From: Bacillota bacterium
GTDB taxonomy: Bacteria > Bacillota > Clostridia > Christensenellales > Aristaeellaceae
Assembly: GCA_023458835.1 (NCBI GenBank)
Contig: JAEWWY010000280.1
Location: 1-9,198 of the forward strand
Direction: 5' to 3'
Length of the DNA: 9,198 nucleotides
Shown in pieces: positions 6,742-9,198 of the stretch. How positions within the stretch are numbered: position 1 is the first letter of the stretch; each line of letters opens with the position of its first letter. The notes beneath the pieces were generated by a model, which was not told where the DNA came from, ran no database searches, and was given only the letters and a program-made list of their open reading frames with translations. The translations under genes and the position numbers were made by a program.

Positions 6742-7413
6742 CTATCGGCCCACGATCTCCCGGGCTTTCTCTATCGCAGTACCGGGGAGCATAAGCGGGC
6801 CATACAAAAGATTCAGCATTTCATAATCGATAGAAGATAGGTTCGTTACCGTTTTGCCCTTCTGGCAGATGATGCTTTTGCGCGTACAGGTAATATCGTT
6901 GAGCAGTCCCAGCATGTTCACAATCTCTTCCCGGATGATGGCATCGCGGCCTTTCTGCGAAGTATTGGTGCTGGAAATGGCAATCTCGGCCCCGGTTATG
7001 GCGTAATTGTCATAATTGACCCACACGAAGCCCACATTCCCCTTTTCATAGCCCGTAACAGCCTGACTCATCTCGTCATAGGGCACAAAGGATACGGTCA
7101 CATTGGCTCCGTCGGGCTTTGTGGTAAGCGTAAGCTGCGGCAGATGAAGCACATTTTCCGAAAGGTCATATAGAAGCGTTGCCAGCGCAGCCACATCCTC
7201 CCCTGTATAATGGCCCTGCATGTAAATCACAACCGGCTGGGCCCAGCGGATGATGGCCGACCTGTCCGTGTCTCCATATTCCCCCTGGAAGGCGGATTCA
7301 AAAAACCCCTGCACCGCCAGGCTGGAAGCAGCGGACCCGATTGCCGGAAACAGTGCGGCCAAAAACATCAGCGCAACCAAAAAATACCGGCCGGCGCGGC
7401 GCATCTGCATCAT
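6742..7413 (-). CDS. Exported DUF2927-like protein
   Basis: A protein of about 223 residues with a clear signal peptide: MRRAGRY, a hydrophobic stretch FLVALMFLAALFPAIG (11-26), then a likely cut after GSA (26-28). The mature part includes RSAIIRWAQPVVIYMQG (51-67) and REEIVNMLGLLND (161-173), then LSSIDYEMLNLLYGP (192-206). This last pattern, an EE helix with LGLLND, then S-I, then D..ML..LY.P..PG, resembles the DUF2927 family, whose function is unknown; the match is from memory. C176 and C183 could form a disulfide. The start is uncertain by a few codons: GTG 7416, ATG 7413, ATG 7410 and ATG 7404 are all in frame, and ATG 7413 is preferred because AGGGAAG lies eight bases upstream. It is the first gene of the minus-strand run and is divergent from spoIID. 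Confidence 0.8.
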   Translation of the reverse strand: MMQMRRAGRYFLVALMFLAALFPAIGSAASSLAVQGFFESAFQGEYGDTDRSAIIRWAQPVVIYMQGHYTGEDVAALATLLYDLSENVLHLPQLTLTTKPDGANVTVSFVPYDEMSQAVTGYEKGNVGFVWVNYDNYAITGAEIAISSTNTSQKGRDAIIREEIVNMLGLLNDITCTRKSIICQKGKTVTNLSSIDYEMLNLLYGPLMLPGTAIEKAREIVGR

Positions 7414-7520
7414 CACCCTTTCTTCCCTGGTATATTTCGCCGGGAACTGGTATTCTCCTTTCTTCGCCGTTCTTTTTGCTGCATGACAGGAATAGGGTTT
7501 ATGAGGAAGGAGGGAAGGAC

Positions 7521-8639
7521 GTGGGTAAGAACAACGTACCCCTGCGCCTGGCGGTGCTGCTGCTTTGCGCAGTGGTGCTCTGGCACATACTCGGCGCGCC
7601 CCGGGCCGCAGAGGAATGGCAGGCTGCCCCCCTGCAGCTTGAAACGGCCTGGAACCAGCTTCCCGCCAGGGCCGGACGCATTTTCGCCCAGTGGGCTTTG
7701 TACAGCGCCCAGGCGGAGCCGCCTGATCCCGGGAACAGCCCTGCCAACTGGAAAAAGCTTATGGACAATGAAAACACCTGGCCCATCAACATATGGGACG
7801 TGACACAGAACAAGCTGGTCACCATGCCCCTGGAGCAGTATGTGGCCGGGGTCGTGGCGGCGGAGATGCCGGCCAGCTACCATCTGGAAGCGCTGAAGGC
7901 CCAGGCAGCCGCGGCGCGCACAAGGGCGGTAAGCCAGGCTGCCGCCTTCAGCGGCAAGGGCTGCTCGAACCATCCGGAGGCGGATATCTGCACCGACAGC
8001 ACCCATTGCCAGGCGTTCCTTTCCGAATCCAAGCGGGCCGAAAAGTGGGGCGCTTCCGCCCAGGCGTATGAGGCCCGCATTTTGCGTGCGGTGATGGAAA
8101 CGAAGGGGGCCATTCTCACCTATGACGGCGAGCCTATCACAGTGCTTTACCATGCGGTAAGCGGCGGGCATACCGAGGATGTGCAGGCGGTGTTCTCCCA
8201 ATCGCTGCCCTACTTGAAGGGTGTGGAAAGCAAGGGGGAGGAAAGCAACGCAAAATACCAAACCGTTCAATCCTTCTCCCATCAGGAAGCCGCTCAACTG
8301 CTGAACAAGGCTTTCCCGGGCGCCAACATTTCCCCGGATACCGCCGCGCTGCAGATCGCTATCACCGAAAGGACGGCCACGGGCCGGGCCGCCAAGCTGC
8401 AGGTAGGAGACAGGGAGGTTTCCGCCAGGGATTTCCGCACCGCGCTTTCCTTAAACAGCACGCTCTTTGCCATTACCGCTACGGAAAGCTCCATCACCTT
8501 CACCCAGAAGGGCTACGGCCACGGCGTGGGCATGAGCCAGGCGGGGGCCAACGCCATGGCCGCCGCAGGCTCCACCTGGCAGGAGATCCTGAAGCATTAC
8601 TATACCGGCATCCAGCTTACTGCCATGCCGGAAAAATAG
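7521..8639 (+). CDS. spoIID: Stage II sporulation protein D, peptidoglycan lytic transglycosylase
   Basis: A 372-residue membrane-anchored enzyme that cleaves glycan strands lacking stem peptides during forespore engulfment, with SpoIIP and SpoIIM. Residues 7-24 form the single N-terminal membrane segment. The catalytic domain begins near PLEQYVAGVVAAEMP (103-117), where E115 is the expected catalytic glutamate. H151, C157, H162 and C163 reproduce the spacing of the zinc ligands I recall for Clostridioides difficile SpoIID (His, Cys, His, Cys at +6, +5, +1). The conserved KAQAAAARTRA (126-136) and GYGHGVGMSQAGANAMA (331-347) are present. The start is GTG at 7521, with AAGGAGG seven bases upstream and the membrane segment close behind; the longer open frame from 7341 is unlikely because it overlaps the divergent gene. 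Expression is expected in the mother cell (sigma-E) by analogy, but no convincing sigma-E promoter was found. Confidence 0.95.
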   Translation: MGKNNVPLRLAVLLLCAVVLWHILGAPRAAEEWQAAPLQLETAWNQLPARAGRIFAQWALYSAQAEPPDPGNSPANWKKLMDNENTWPINIWDVTQNKLVTMPLEQYVAGVVAAEMPASYHLEALKAQAAAARTRAVSQAAAFSGKGCSNHPEADICTDSTHCQAFLSESKRAEKWGASAQAYEARILRAVMETKGAILTYDGEPITVLYHAVSGGHTEDVQAVFSQSLPYLKGVESKGEESNAKYQTVQSFSHQEAAQLLNKAFPGANISPDTAALQIAITERTATGRAAKLQVGDREVSARDFRTALSLNSTLFAITATESSITFTQKGYGHGVGMSQAGANAMAAAGSTWQEILKHYYTGIQLTAMPEK

Positions 8640-8661
8640 CCATTTTACAGATCCGCCAAAG

Positions 8662-8820
8662 GGATAGCCTCCGGAATCCCGGGGCTCCCAAGCCGAAGCG
8701 CCGCCCGTGACGGATAAAGCGGGGCGGTAAGCGGATGTAAACCGCCGCGGCGATTGAGCCGGATGGGCAGAAAAGCCCTGATCGCGCCCGAAGGCGCGAA
8801 ATCATCAATCCGCTATCCGT
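8662..8820 (+). promoter_or_regulatory. Candidate structured RNA leader between spoIID and the spoIIQ-like gene
   Basis: This part of the 242-base gap is unusually rich in complementary segments. Hairpins: GGCT-CCCA-AGCC (8683-8694), GGCGGT with ACCGCC (8723-8728 and 8741-8746), GGGC-AGAAAA-GCCC (8765-8778) and TCGCGCC-CGAA-GGCGCGA (8782-8799). Long-range pairs: CGCCGC 8699-8704 with GCGGCG 8747-8752, and GATTGA 8752-8757 with TCAATC 8805-8810. The 3' end (8808-8820) has three alternative partners: 8662-8668, 8710-8716 and the hairpin loop 8730-8736, each seven bases and perfect. This resembles a regulatory RNA, but it matches no riboswitch class I know, and GC-rich sequence produces chance pairings. 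It is therefore a hypothesis. Confidence 0.35.
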
Positions 8821-8840
8821 GCCCGTGTGCATACATGTTT

Positions 8841-8872
8841 CCAGCTTTCCTGGGGCAATCTATCCCAGGAGG
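8841..8872 (+). promoter_or_regulatory. Ribosome binding site of the spoIIQ-like gene, partly hidden in a hairpin
   Basis: AGGAGG at 8867-8872 is the ribosome binding site. Its first three bases lie in CCCAGG (8864-8869), which pairs with CCTGGG (8849-8854) around a nine-base loop. The upstream arm can instead pair with CCAG (8841-8844), which would free the site. The two hairpins cannot form together, which is the arrangement expected of a translational switch; the pairings are short. Confidence 0.35.
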
Positions 8873-8881
8873 TGGATGTAT

Positions 8882-9198
8882 ATGAAGCGGGCAGCCGACT
8901 TGTGGCATTCTTTCCGGCAGCACTTAAAAAATGGCATGCGTGCCTATTCCGCGTTTATGGAGAAACAGGGCTTTTATCTGGTGCTCACCATCTGCGTGCT
9001 GGTCATCGTTGGCACCGCCGTGTGGACAAGGGCCACCCGTACCCCCGAGCCTCCGCCCGCCTCGGAAAGCGGCCAGGAAGCCAACGTACCCTATGAGGGC
9101 GTTCAGCGCCTTGCGGACATGACGCCGGTGCCTTCCCCCACCCGTATACTTCCAACCCCCACGCCTGCCCCGCCCTCTTTAAGGCCTGTGCCAGGGGC
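8882..9198 (+). CDS. Membrane-anchored protein, probable SpoIIQ-like M23 family protein (N-terminal part)
   Basis: The frame is open to the window edge, giving 105 residues of a longer protein. Residues 1-30 are basic and cytoplasmic, residues 31-48 (FYLVLTICVLVIVGTAVW) form one membrane segment, and the rest is a proline- and threonine-rich linker (for example TPVPSPTRILPTPTPAP at 81-97) that would lie outside the cytoplasm. SpoIIQ has this shape, followed by an M23 (LytM) domain, and spoIIQ directly follows spoIID in Bacillus subtilis, so the identification rests on architecture and position. The M23 domain itself is beyond the window, so another membrane-anchored protein is possible. The ATG at 8882 is preferred over ATG 8876 because AGGAGG is nine bases upstream rather than three. 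Confidence 0.72.
   Translation, partial: MKRAADLWHSFRQHLKNGMRAYSAFMEKQGFYLVLTICVLVIVGTAVWTRATRTPEPPPASESGQEANVPYEGVQRLADMTPVPSPTRILPTPTPAPPSLRPVPG

Noticed and set aside
7430..7458. Possible sigma-E promoter for spoIID (GTATATT, 14 bases, TATTCTCC)
   Set aside because: The -35 box is good, but the -10 matches the recalled consensus at only about half of its positions, so it is too weak to annotate.
7341..7520. Extra 60 codons at the N-terminus of SpoIID
   Set aside because: They overlap the divergent gene and would put the membrane segment deep in the protein. GTG 7521 has AAGGAGG at a seven-base spacing.
7413..8297. Open frame of 294 codons on the minus strand opposite spoIID
   Set aside because: It is antisense to a clear SpoIID catalytic domain, and its product has no recognisable motif.
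8617..8832. Small open frame of 71 codons on the minus strand across the end of spoIID and the structured gap
   Set aside because: It is antisense to the spoIID end, has no ribosome binding site or domain, and the sequence looks more like structured RNA than coding DNA.
8829..8863. Possible forespore (sigma-F/G) promoter GCATA before the spoIIQ-like gene
   Set aside because: A -10 box at the right distance would overlap the ribosome binding site, leaving no room for a transcript carrying it.

Overview
This is a GC-rich window with bacterial gene density and strong AGGAGG-type ribosome binding sites. It carries a SpoIID gene followed by the start of a SpoIIQ-like gene, so the source is very probably an endospore-forming member of the Clostridia (Bacillota). 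A palindromic repeat with CTTCCCCTTGAGGGGAAG ends (about 394-519) matches a type I remember as common in GC-rich gut Clostridia; that lineage hint is from memory and was not searched. The lineage cannot be fixed further from this sequence.

Layout. (1) Bases 1-178 hold the end of a polar amino acid ABC transporter ATPase on the + strand. (2) Bases 179-592 have no gene but hold three inverted-repeat structures: a near-perfect 49-base hairpin overlapping the ABC stop codon, a smaller hairpin flanked by an 8-base direct repeat, and the MITE-like palindromic repeat. (3) A RhlE-type DEAD-box RNA helicase (637-1860, minus) has its own strong sigma-A promoter and a roughly 140-nt leader that contains a canonical intrinsic terminator, so attenuation is likely. 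(4) Four minus-strand genes, read from 7413 down to 2116 with gaps of 48, 62 and 64 bases, form a probable operon: an exported DUF2927-like protein, a cytoplasmic six-bladed TolB/PD40-type propeller, a GH2 beta-mannosidase, and an aldo/keto reductase with a C-terminal ferredoxin-like domain. (5) Divergently, on the + strand, lie spoIID (7521-8639) and, after 242 bases of strongly self-complementary sequence, a membrane-anchored protein cut by the window edge, probably SpoIIQ-like (8882 onward).

How the genes may work together. The minus-strand cluster looks like a sugar-use module: the beta-mannosidase releases mannose from imported beta-mannosides, and the reductase and propeller act on unknown partners in the cytosol. 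SpoIID is a peptidoglycan lytic transglycosylase of engulfment, and SpoIIQ-type proteins are forespore partners of the engulfment and channel machinery; the spoIID-spoIIQ order is the same as in Bacillus subtilis. The most interesting non-coding signals are the helicase leader with its internal terminator and the possible structured leader between spoIID and the spoIIQ-like gene. No tRNA, rRNA, CRISPR array or transposase was seen.
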